Positions 33,711 through 45,700 of a DNA stretch of 64,000 nucleotides are shown here, one piece after another. The stretch lies in contig CM082590.2 of assembly GCA_040954595.2 (NCBI GenBank), positions 10,540,001 to 10,604,000 on the forward strand. The letters are read 5' to 3'. The DNA comes from Balanoglossus misakiensis (Eukaryota; Hemichordata). How positions within the stretch are numbered: position 1 is the stretch's first letter; every line of letters starts with the position of its first letter. The notes below the pieces were generated by a model. The model searched no databases and was not told where the DNA came from. It saw only the letters and a list, made by a program, of their open reading frames with translations. The position numbers and the translations under genes were made by a program.

Positions 33711-36700
33711 GTAAGTTCAGGAAAAAGCACCCTCTAAGTTGACAAAGATAGATCGCCCTCTCATGATATAATACAACACGTCACTGATGAAGCAAGTTTC
33801 TAACAGACACTAAAGTGTTGTTACATGACATCATAATTAAATAAAGAATTATAATAATAATAATAAAAATAAAAATAATAATAATAATAACAATTTATTT
33901 CCATTATGTAGATCCAAATCATCAAAGTTAACAAAGAATAAAAAAAATATTAAATGGGAGGGGACTAGCTAGAAAATACTTATAGTGTAAGTATGTCGAT
34001 AGCAGCACAATAATAATAAAACAATTGCAAATTTTTTCCAGACATCTTTCATCAATGGTGTGAGTGCATCACTTCTAGGGAATCCAGACTTTCACGACCC
34101 GAAAGACGGCACAAGGAAACACTTGATGGATCTTGTCGATCAAGTTATCAGCTATGATCCTGAGTTTGTACTCAAAGTAAGTTTCTTTTATTGTTTATAT
34201 ATATAATAAATATAGTCTTTATTTCGAGGACCAGCTCATAAACAAAAAGGAACAGAAATATATACAACATTAATCACCCAACCTAGACTTAAAATACATT
34301 GAGAAAAGTTTGAAAGCGGCCTGAAAAGAATCTCTTCCAAAAAAAAACATGTCTTCTGTTTTATTCAATTTTACATGCATTTTATGTTTTGACTTGTAGG
34401 TTGCTCTATACGCACGATGTGAGTTAAATATCCGAACCACAGCCGATTTTTTGCTGGCTTTGGCGTCTCATAGACATTCTTGTAGGCCATTCCTGAAGAA
34501 GTATTTCAATGCTTCAGTGAGACTGCCTTCTGATTGGATAGATGTCGCAGAGGTTTATCTTGTGAGTATCTGATTGGTTAATTTATATCTTGCGAGTATC
34601 TCATTGGGTTAATTCAAATCTTGTGAGTATCTCATTGGGTTAATTCAAATCTTGTGAGTATCTCATTGGGTTAATTCAAATCTTGTGAGTATCTCATTGG
34701 GTTAATTCAAATCTTGTGAGTATCTCATTGGGTTAATTCAAATCTTGTGAGTATCTCATTGGGTTAATTCAAATCTTGTGAGTATCTCATTGGGTTAATT
34801 CAAATCTTGTGAGTATCTCATTGGGTTAATTCAAATCTTGTGAGTATCTCATTGGTTGTTTTAAAGGAGGAGGGTCATCTTAAATGCTCATGTGTGACTT
34901 CGCTGTTTATAAACACGCTGTGGCCAGGGCACTGTTCTCGTCTTGTTGACAGATGATATTCTGCTCTTTGCAGGATCTCACGAGACCGTAGCGACGAGAT
35001 TGTAATGTGTGTATTTTCTGAAAATAAAAATTGAGTGGACATAATGAGTATACCGACTTCTTGTCACTGAAATTCTTTCTCTTACAGACATTTCACGACA
35101 AGACGATCAACTTCGGGGCTCTGCCATCAGCTCTTCGAAAAGCCATGATGACAAAATTTCCAGAGTTTGATGCGTATCAACTGGGTAGGTCTTAAACCTT
35201 TCACTCCTAGTTCCCTCTTTAGAGATCCAACAAGTCCCTGTCTATCACTTCAAACCTATCAACTCATAATTTGCTCTGTATGTATTTATTTTCTGACACA
35301 GCCAAATACAACAAAGACAAGAAAAAGAAGAAAGATGGAGACGCTAAGAAAAAGAAAAGCAAAGATGATAAAGAGTCTTCTGATGAAGAAACTGAGGAAA
35401 CTGGAAACATATCGAGACAGGTACGTGATCTTTGTTTGAATCAGGCTCCAGGCCCATGGAAAAAAAAATAATTATATAAAATAATTCATGACATACAGTA
35501 AATACACAAATACACACAAAGCTTACAAGCACAATAATCAGTATAGAGATTCTCAGATCTCTAATTCTGTTCATAAAATTAAAAAAACTTTTGCGCAATA
35601 ACTCTTCAAAGGACAGTCCATCATGAACGACAAACATGGTACTAATACTACATCGCCTGGAAAGATTAAAAAGCCTATATCACATCTTCTGTCATTTCAG
35701 CTGTCCTATCTCAGTGAACAAAGCGAGAATGAAGAGGAGTTAACAAGACTGACATTCACACTGAAACAACTGATTAGAAAACTTCACATCACAACACCAG
35801 TGGAAAACGTCATGTGTCTGATTGGAAAAAGGTAGCAAACAAGTCTTGCTAAATCACTATTTAAGACACTATAACTTTTGATAACATATTAGTGGCAACC
35901 TCTGGGTGTGCTGATATGTCAACAGGGGGTGAATCCCCCATCCCCCCATCCCCTCGTCTAGATGAAACACTGACTATATAGTGGTCACTTTGTTACAGTC
36001 CATACACTAAGCATGTACAGTAATTGACTTGTCTATAAAGGCCACTTGTCTATAAAGACAAGTTTAGGAAAGTTCCTTGACTGGCCACTATAGACAGGTT
36101 CGACTGTAATTCTACTAATGTAGATACACACTCACCCAACTGTTTAATTCCACAAAGACGTACACCAGTGTCATGTTGAGACTATTTTTTCCCAGGTATC
36201 CGGAAGACGACGAGAGCTTCCGTAAGAGCGGCTTGCCAGGAGAATGGAACCCGGAGAGATCCGGAAAGCGGATGAAACTTGCAACGCCGGAAACCTGGGA
36301 AACACAAGTTTCTATGAAAGGAAATAAAGCATCAACGTGGGAAGACCTGATTGGTGAGAATGGTGTGATTTTGTGGTTTGAGGAAGAGAGAGACATGGAG
36401 AAAGAGAGAGAGAGAAAGAGAGGGAACGAATGAGAGATAGAGAGGGGGGGAGGAGAGAGGGAGAGAGAGACAGACAGACAGAGAGAGAGAGCGAGAGAGA
36501 GAGAGAGAGAAAAAGAGAAAAAGAGAGAGAGAGACAGAGAGAGACAGAAAGAGAGAAAAGGTTAGAGACAGACAGACAGAGGGAGAGAGAGGGAGAAGAA
36601 TACAGAAAGACAGACAGACACAAATACAAGGGAAAGAGGGACAGATATACAGACAGAACATTAAAATGGATCTGACAAAATAATGAGTAACTCTCACCCA

Positions 36701-39700
36701 ATATTTATTTGAAGGTGAATTGGTCCTTTGAATGATGACCAAAATTCTGAAAACCTTTGATTTTACAATAAGTCACCTCTCATGAAATATTTCTACATAG
36801 AAGTTTAGCATACGATGTAATTATATGTGAACTAATTTGATTTCAGATCACAACAAGTTGCCCTTCATGGCCATGTTGCGAAACCTTCGTAACATGTTAC
36901 AGGCAGGAATCAGTGATAGACACCATGCTTGGGTTCTTCGAAAACTTACCAGTGAGAAGTCTGTCATCAACAGTAAACAGTTCCCTTTCCGATTCTTCTC
37001 GGCGTATGAGGTCCTGGTCGGTCTGGAGAAAGCTCTAGAGAGACAAGGTATTAAGACAGAGAAAGCGATTTAAAATAAGTAAATAGTACAGAGAAAAACT
37101 TTTGACAGTATTTTTGGTCAAGAATTTCAACATTTACTGGTATTTGTGTTCTTTGGTTATTTGTCCTTTATTGTCAATTGTATTTTCTTGTTTGATTGCT
37201 GACGGGTGATGCAACTCTGGGTGTTGAGCTTATCACTACAACATGTGTGTGCACAGACATTAGTGGCAATGAGCTAACACTGGGCCAGCCCATGTTTGTC
37301 CTGAGTTAGCATCAATGATCACTTGATATGTACTGTAATTCTACCAGGTATTGCTAAGTGCTTATTTTGTTGAAAATATCTTTTGTTAAATATTTGATAG
37401 AGGCGCTTACTGGTGAAGATATGGCAGAGCCTGGTGGTCTAGGGCAAGCCTCGTGGACAGGGCGGGGGTTTGGGCGTGGTCGAAGTCGTGGACGCGGACA
37501 GGGGCGTGGTCGAGGCCGGGGCGTAGGATCAGCTGGAAGAGGTTATGCAAAAAAGATAAAAGCCGCGTAAGTATAGTCACAGTTTCAAAAAAGAAAATAT
37601 CTCCTACGTTTGGTTACCTTTTGAATGCCACATATATGGGGTTAACACACATGCATTCGAAACGCTTCTGAAACGTCTCAGGTCAAATACTGGCATAAAT
37701 TATTATGTGTGAATGGTTTAAGTGGTCCTGAAACGTTTGAGATTTGAGACGACTTTGCTGCCAGACCTGAGCCAGTGTAAAGGATTAATACCTCTCTGCA
37801 ACACTTGTCCATGGGGCTGTCCAACAGGGTCTATGATTTAACTCAGTGTGTGAGGACACAAAGTGACTCAAAGAATTAAACTAATCTCTGTTTACCAGTA
37901 GTGTCTCTGAAACTTTTCTAATTTGACCCAGTGTGAACCTGCTATATGTCACTGAATTTTTGTATGAATTTCTGCAGTGGAGACGTGAAGTACAGCAAGA
38001 AACTGCTCATCAAATATCGCAAAGCTTTAGACACGGCTGTAAAGATTGCCACTTGTTACAACGTGAAACCAATTCCTGGAACCACTGTACTTTTCTGTAA
38101 TGTTGGCAGCAACATGAACCGACCATGCACGTCTGCAAAAGCATTTGGAAAACCTAAGACAGTAAGTTTTGGAAATATTTCCCTGAATATTGGACTGATT
38201 CCATAATGGTTTAGACAGTTTCCTATTATGGTCACTGGACCTATACTTTAATTCCAATCAACTCCCTGGGAAGCAAATAACAGCTCACATGTGCAGCCAT
38301 AAGTGCAGCAGAGCTAAACACACACATTGCAATCTCTGTCCTACCATGTACTCATTTCTCCTGGATGGGGAGAAGCAATGAGAAGTAAAGTGCTTTGCTC
38401 AAAGGACACAACACCACAGCCAAGCCGCGGCTCAAACCAATGATTCTCGGATCATGAGTACGCGCGTGCTCTGGCCACTGGACTATGATGTCTCCTCATT
38501 TAACGTTTATTTGTCTTCAATAGGTGTTGGAAGTTGGCACATTACTAGGTTTGATGTGTAAATATTCTTGCGAGGAGTGTGAAATGATCGCATGTGGCCC
38601 TGGTGATAACCGAAAGTCAGTGGAACTGGAGAGAGGAACAATTCTGGATAATATGCAGAAGGTCTTGGAATATGCCAAAGTAAGAACATTGTTGTTCTTG
38701 TAAAGATGTATTAGCTTGGGAGTTGTTGGTGTGATTTTAAAGATGTAATGTTGTTCCCCATTCCAGCATTTTGATTTTGGTGTTTGAAGTTCCCACATGA
38801 CTAATTTTTGTCCTTTGGTTTTCACAGGAATTTGAAATGATGACCAACAGGGGTTCTCTGCCTCTTGACATTTTGAGAGATTTATTACGAGACAGAGTTC
38901 AGGTATGTAGATCTCTCTTGATTGGGGATTTGAAGTCACTTTTATGTAAAAATGACATTAGCTGTATCTTTTGGCTTTATTTCCAGTATTTTTGTTCAGT
39001 GTACCAAATGTAATTTCTTATTCTACTCCAAACAGCATGCTAATATACCCAGTACTCTACACAAAACAGAAAAACTGAAAACAGCGAAAAGTTACAGCTA
39101 ATGGAGCTTTTCATAAACACTCTTCACTTGCGATTTATTCCGCAGATTGATAACTTGATCATTTTATCGGACGGAATGAAAATGGACGGCAATGAAGAAG
39201 GTTTGGCCGTCTTAGACTTCTTGAAGAAATACCGACATCTCGTCAATCCAAACTTACTCTTTGTAAATGTTGATCTCAGCGGTGCCAAAGCAGGGTGAGT
39301 AGAACCATTCTGTTATCCAATCAGTGAACTTGTCAGCTTCATTGACATCACCAGGTGTACAGGATGTGTGGTTGGCCTTTAGAAGAGCCTGTTAAAAGAA
39401 AAAAACAAAATATCTGTGTTTTACTACACCTCTCTAATCAGGACACCTCTCTATTAAGGACAGATTTTGTAAGACAAAAGTTACGATTTGAATAGAATAT
39501 TACCTGTCTATTAAGGACAGATTTTTTGGTCCCAGACGTGTCCTTAATAGACAGGTTTCACTGTACATGTATCTTCATGATCAACCATGCAATGTTATTT
39601 TTTTCCCACCCAGGTTCAGCAAAACACAAGACAGCACTCATCCGAATGATGTCTACATTGCTGGTTACAGCGATCAGATTCTTAGTTTCATCGCTGGCCG

Positions 39701-42700
39701 AGGAGACGCGGGACAACTTGCACATGTGGAGAAGATTGACGAGGCTTTCCAACTCAGACCCATGCAGGTAGGTGGAAACCTTTAGCGTATTTAACCCTTT
39801 CACCACTATGGTTTGGTCCAAATTCATTGTTAACTATATGGTAAAGTTGGACCACTAAAGAGGGAACTGGGGGTAAAAGGGTTAATATAAGTAAACCCCT
39901 TCCTTGCTAAATCGGTTGAAATTGCATATTATAACACTTAGATTCATTAACCTACCAACTGTGAGCAATTCAGCAAGCAAGATCTTTAAAGTGTGAAGGA
40001 ACAATGCAACGTAATTTGGAGATAAAAATAAACAAAGTAAATTCATAATGAAAATTGGTGAAATGTCAGAGATTACATCCTTATATTTTTATGACAGACT
40101 GCAGCTGTTGGTAAAGGTGTCCCTCCATTAGCTCCACCCTCTGACAACAATGTGTTGCCTGAGAAACCGTTGCCAGTGACAACAGCCACTCCAAGGTAAG
40201 ATCTTCAGAAAGATTATATGAATGGTGGGGATTTGAGGCTGACGAGGCACCATACCTGATACATGTTACGTGTCTGGCAGTTCTAAAGTAAAAACATACT
40301 CAGAAAAACTTTTACTGGATGCCTGAAATGTTGCTTGCCCGTCATCTGGAAATGACAACGTCGTGGGTCACATGGCTAGATCACGTGATTGATACTAAAG
40401 AATTTGTTTCTCCACAGATGGAGAACTGCTAAGGTGTTTATCTCCTCAACATTCCGTGACATGCACAGCGAGCGAGACCTCCTGACCAGGTTTGTTTTCC
40501 CGGAATTGCGAGCCAGAGCTAAGAAACATTTCATCAATGTTTACGAGGTGGATCTGAGATGGGGTGTCACTGAAGAAGAGGCAAGAAGTAATAAGTAAGG
40601 ATACATCTTATTCCAGTTGGATCTGTCAACTATTATCTTCTTCACCACAGAAAGGATATTTTTGTCCCCATTGTCCCCAGGAAACAGAAAACTGTAAAGT
40701 GTAGAAATGTTTCTGTTGAACTGTATCCCCAAACTGCATTTTATTCCATAGGTCGATTGAAATCTGTTTGGGTGAAGTTGCCAGATGCGATTTCTTCATC
40801 GGCATCCTTGGCGAGAGGTATGGATGGATTCCGGACCGATATGCGGGGCCGGACACGGACGAGTTTGATTGGTTGGAGGATTATCCAGGTGGTCGTTCTA
40901 TAACCGAACTGGAAATACAGCACGCTGCTCTCTGTGATCCTGGGAATGCAGTGGATAACGCATTCATTTATCTCAGAGACAATCAGTTCATACGGTAAGG
41001 AGCGTATATTCTACACTCATTTTCAGTGAACTGGTGTGAAAAAAACAGCAGTTACCATGATTAGGGACCAGACAGTTATGTCCGTCTTTGTTATGTTAGA
41101 CTTTATCCTTAGAAAATTTACTAACTAAGACTGGAAAGTATTGGCAACATACTGCCCTGCATACTGCCCCCAAAAAACTTTGATGAACCATCTGTGAATG
41201 CTAACGCAACATACTGTACTACCTGGGACGAATATACTAGTTCCAGGTAATAAAATGCAACAAAATGCGAAGGTGCTGAAAAAAGAGTTATGTCGCGATG
41301 ACTGATAATTTGATGTGTTTCTTGATTTTACAGGTCAGTGCCTTCCAAGTACAGAGCTGATCTGGAGGCAGAATCAAATTCCAGCAGAGAGAAGATTAAC
41401 AGCTTAAAGGAGAGATTGAGAAAAAGTGGATTGGAGGTCTTTGACAGGTGCGATGATTGTTGGGGTTCCCTGAACAGTGGGAACAATTCTGATGATCTGT
41501 TTATAATCAAATTAAAAAGTCACACATGTGCAGTTCTGACAACCCACCCTCTTGAAAATCACCGACAATTGTTTTTATTTTATTTTTATTTGTGCATTCC
41601 GACAGTTATCCATGTGAGTATACTGGAAAAGCAGTGGATGGCATTCCTGTACTCGGCGGTTTGGAACAGTTTGGTGCCAGAGTCCTCAATAATCTGTGGA
41701 ATGCAATTCTGAAGAAATTCCCTGATCAGGTAAATCATATTGTTTATATTTTCTTTGCATTTAGGGATGCAAAAATTAGCTCTCTATGGCTTATTATATT
41801 TGTCAGTGCTTTGTGTGTCAATACGGAGCAACTCAAGGGATTAATCCTATATGTTTTCAAATGGCAAACAGTGTCTCTAAAACGTTTCTTGTTTTACCCA
41901 GGATGAACATGGTACATGTAAATGTCTAAACAGACTTCAGAGTGTTAATGTATTAGAGTATTAGACTGTTTATTTTGTCATTGCAGGATGTTGTAGAGGA
42001 TGAGATCTCTCATGATGCCTTGCTGCATGAAGCTTGCATCGAGAATCATTTACAGACATTTGTGGGTCGCAAAGCCGCTCTGAAACAATGTTTAGAGGCA
42101 ATTGAGAACTGCAAACACGGAATGGTGGTCATCCATGGAAAAGCAGGCTCTGGAAAATCGGCTCTCATGGTAAGTAGGGAAATGTTTCCATGTCTATTCA
42201 TTGCTCTCAGGTCACAAGTTCTGCTTGATGTGTGCTTTGAAAAAAGTCAAACCTGTGTTAATGGCCACCTCTATATAGTGGCCACCTCCATGTAGGGGCT
42301 GTGTTTATATAGTGGTCACCTTTATGTAGTGACTTTATATAGTGATAATATGGACAATGTTTTTACGTCATTAAATATGAATTCTTTCAGGCGGCGTTGA
42401 CAAGGAAATGTACAGAAAAGCTCTCAGATACCAATCATGTGATAGCGCATTTCATAGGCGCTGTGCCAGGTTCCACCAACATTGTGTCAATGTTGAAGAG
42501 AATCTGTTACGAACTCCAGAGAAGATTCAATCTGTCTGTGGAGATACCGGCTGATTTCAAGTAAGACATTAAAATTGGATTTACATGGAAAATTTTTCAA
42601 GTGTCATTACTATAAAATTTTATGTTTACATATGTATTTCTAAGGCAGTTGTTTTCTCAAGAGCTCTGACAAACGAAACGACTCAACTGTTCTTGTTACA

Positions 42701-45700
42701 GAATAATTTCTGTTGAAACAGACCAAGGTTTTTGCAGTGATGATCTGTGACACACAAAATGAAAGTTCTTGTTACAGAACAATTGTTTCTACCTGGAAAG
42801 GACCGAGATTGACTACATGTCTTAATATTCTAACTCCGCTATTTTTCATTTCATTCACCAGGAATCTGACAACACAATTCTCAGACATCCTAAAAGAAGC
42901 AGCAATGTATTCTGGGAGTTTACCCATAGTGCTTTGCATCGACGGCTTGGATCTGCTGGAAGATGTCCACCAAGCCAAGAACATGGACTGGTTGCCAACA
43001 TTACTACCAGAGGTGAGAAAGTATCCACAAAACATGGCTTGACCAATCATCGGCATTTGCATCCAACAGCCAACCAATAAGATTGCAGCATACAAATGCT
43101 ATAAATACGAACACATTTGCCCGGCCAATTATCAACGTTTGAGTCCAGAGGCCAACCAATCAGATTACAGCATACAAGTAATATAGATACTAAATTGTAT
43201 TAAATTAAGTTTCTTTCTTTAAAGTGCTTTCATGAAGTTCAATTCTATTAGTCAAATGTTCTCATCTAAGTTTCTGTTAACATTTCTGTCACTCTTAATG
43301 ACTTGTAGCCTATTTGCAAAACACAACCTTCAGACAAACTTGAAATAACAGTCATCTGCCGACTTTACAGGGAGTCAAGCTTGTGATGAGCTGCGTGGAT
43401 GATGGAGATTGTCATAAAGCGCTTTTGAGACGGAATGTTACTGGTGTTTCCGTGGGTGCTTTGGATATGTGGGATAAAGCTGACATGGTCCGGAAGGCCC
43501 TGGCTGCTCACCGGAAAACTCTGGATGAATCGCCGTTTAACAACCAGGTAGGGTGAGAAAATTCCGCCAAAATAAAATGTGGAACTATTTTGGAAGAATG
43601 TTATGACAGCACCTGATGGCAACATTGTGAAAGCATAACATACTGGTGGTGTGCTGTTGTTCCCTGTCTGTTCCCAACCACACACATACAGTTGAACCTG
43701 TCTATAGTGGCCAGTCAAGGGACTTTCCTAAACTGGCCTTTAAAGACAGGTGGCCTTTATATAGGTTAATTAACGCACATCTGAATTGCACAAGGACTGT
43801 AACAAAGTGGCCTCTATATAGATGTGACCACTATATAGAGGCGGCCACTAACAGAGGTTTGACTATATTAACTTTTACACTTCATATGTTATGCTGTCCA
43901 ACTGTCAAAGAGTACAGACTTTAAAAAATTATTTTTATGTTCGTTTACAGTTGAAACTACTGCTGTCCAAGAGAGAGGCTGGAATTCCACTTTACCTGAG
44001 CTTGGCCTGTGAAGAACTCCGGGTTTTTGGTGTCTTCGAGAAGGTACTTGCCAAGTCACAAATTCCAATCAGCTATTCTTCTTTCTTTACGTTGAGGTTG
44101 TGGACAATCTGGGAGATTCGATCCTAAAAACAAGCAGAAGAATGTGGTGTTTTTTTAAGTCCTGTCATGGAAATCTCTGTGCCTTCAAAGGGATTTGGTC
44201 ACCTCAAATGGCTTTAAAGGCCAATGATTGTCTTATGTGCATGTGTGTAATTTTGTGTGTGTACAAACATTATTTTTGTAACCAGAGTCTCTGGTTTGGC
44301 ACATGCGCATAAGACGATTGTTGCCCCTTAACTATTGACTGAGTATGCTCAACTGGATAACGTCTGTCACCCACTAGGTTTCTCAGAGAATCAAAATGAT
44401 GGCGCAGACAGTGACGACGTTATTACAGGAAGTTATGTCAAGACTTGAAGATGATCACGGAAAGAGATTGGTTGCCACGTCACTGTCTCTGTTGGTCTGT
44501 GTTAGAGACGGTAAGTGAACATGCAAAGATCCATAGTACAGTCATTCAAAGAATTTAAATCATAGAAGTTTATGTAGGAATTGTATTGTAGCCTGCCGTG
44601 TCATTGAGTATGGCCGGCCGAGCTAGTTTTTTGAAATATTTTTGAAATTGCTGAAATGCTAATTTACAAAAATTTTCCCAGCAGGTTTATTGGAAGACGA
44701 GCTGCATGCATTATTGAGTCTTTCTGAAATGATGGCAGACAGCAAATGCCAGTACGAAGATATTATCAATATACAGTTGTCGGCTGATCAATACCTGCCA
44801 CGTGCAAACTTTGCCAGATTGATACGTGGTCTTCAGACTTTCTTAAGACCACTTGGAGAACACAAGTAAGATTTATTTCATTTATTCATATGGACACTAT
44901 TCAAAGTGGACATCAAAGAAATACTTTTTTTTTTAAAGGTCAAAAATCATCTTATACGCATCTGCGTAATTTTGTGTGTTATCACCAGATTTGCAATTGG
45001 ATGAATTGTTTGACTGTTAAATCTCGTTCTCCTCAACAGCACTGGTAGATTGAGTTTAGCACACAGTGAAATCGAGAAATCCATCAGACAGCGTTACATG
45101 AAGATTGCAGGGGCCGACTATGAAGTTATGCTGCACACACTGATTGCAGGTAAACCTCATCACTTCCACGTCAAAGAAAAACTTTACAATCCCAGTGATT
45201 CTTTTCAAATGTTACATTTTCTGATTTCAAGCAAATTTGAGCTTTCTCTCTGTCTCTCTCTATCATCTGTCTGTCTCTGTTTCTGTTTCTGTCTCTGTCT
45301 CACTGTCTCTCTCTCTCCCTCTCTCTCTCTCTCTTTCCCTCTTGCTCTCTTTTTCTCAGTTTATGTCTGACTGACTGACTGATTGACTGTCTGTTTGTTT
45401 GACTGATTGGCTGGCTGGTGTTTTAAACTTGATCTTGCTTTTATTTGTCACAGGTTATTTCCACAGTGAGGCTGATCCCAGAAGAAATGCATCATGGTCT
45501 GGCAAGAAACCACGCCCGTTCAGTGAGCTGCCCTACCACATAGCATGTGCTGGTGCTTACAGACAACTAGAGACAGTGCTGTGTAGTTTGACTTTCATCA
45601 AATCAAAATGCATGATGGGAATGGCGGGTCAGCTGATGGAGGATTTCATTGGACAAGGCAACAATGTATCAAAGATGGCGCAGAGAGAACAAGAGAAATT

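Larger units (their letters stand above)
34042..37566 (+). other. TEP1: TEP1 exons 2-9: TROVE RNA-binding module (residues 261-650)
   Basis: Exons 34042-34176, 34400-34561, 35088-35184, 35302-35420, 35701-35831, 36196-36353, 36847-37047, 37401-37566. Family words: [89 protein letters not shown] and [17 protein letters not shown] is the alpha-helical ring also found in Ro60 that holds small RNAs. Two low-complexity inserts stand out: a Lys/Asp/Glu-rich stretch in exon 5 ([19 protein letters not shown]) and an RG-rich stretch in exon 9 ([20 protein letters not shown]). Confidence 0.92.
37978..39767 (+). other. TEP1: TEP1 exons 10-14: vWA-like domain (residues 650-889)
   Basis: Exons 37978-38161, 38524-38679, 38828-38902, 39146-39294, 39614-39767. 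Words typical of the TEP1 vWA part: [74 protein letters not shown] proteins end in this von Willebrand A fold. The FCNVGSNMN loop sits where a metal-binding DxSxS would be and is not canonical, as is usual in TEP1. Confidence 0.88.

Noticed and set aside
36312-36742. Ser/Leu-rich minus-strand open frames over 120 codons
   Set aside because: They are the complement of a GA-rich microsatellite in TEP1 intron 7.
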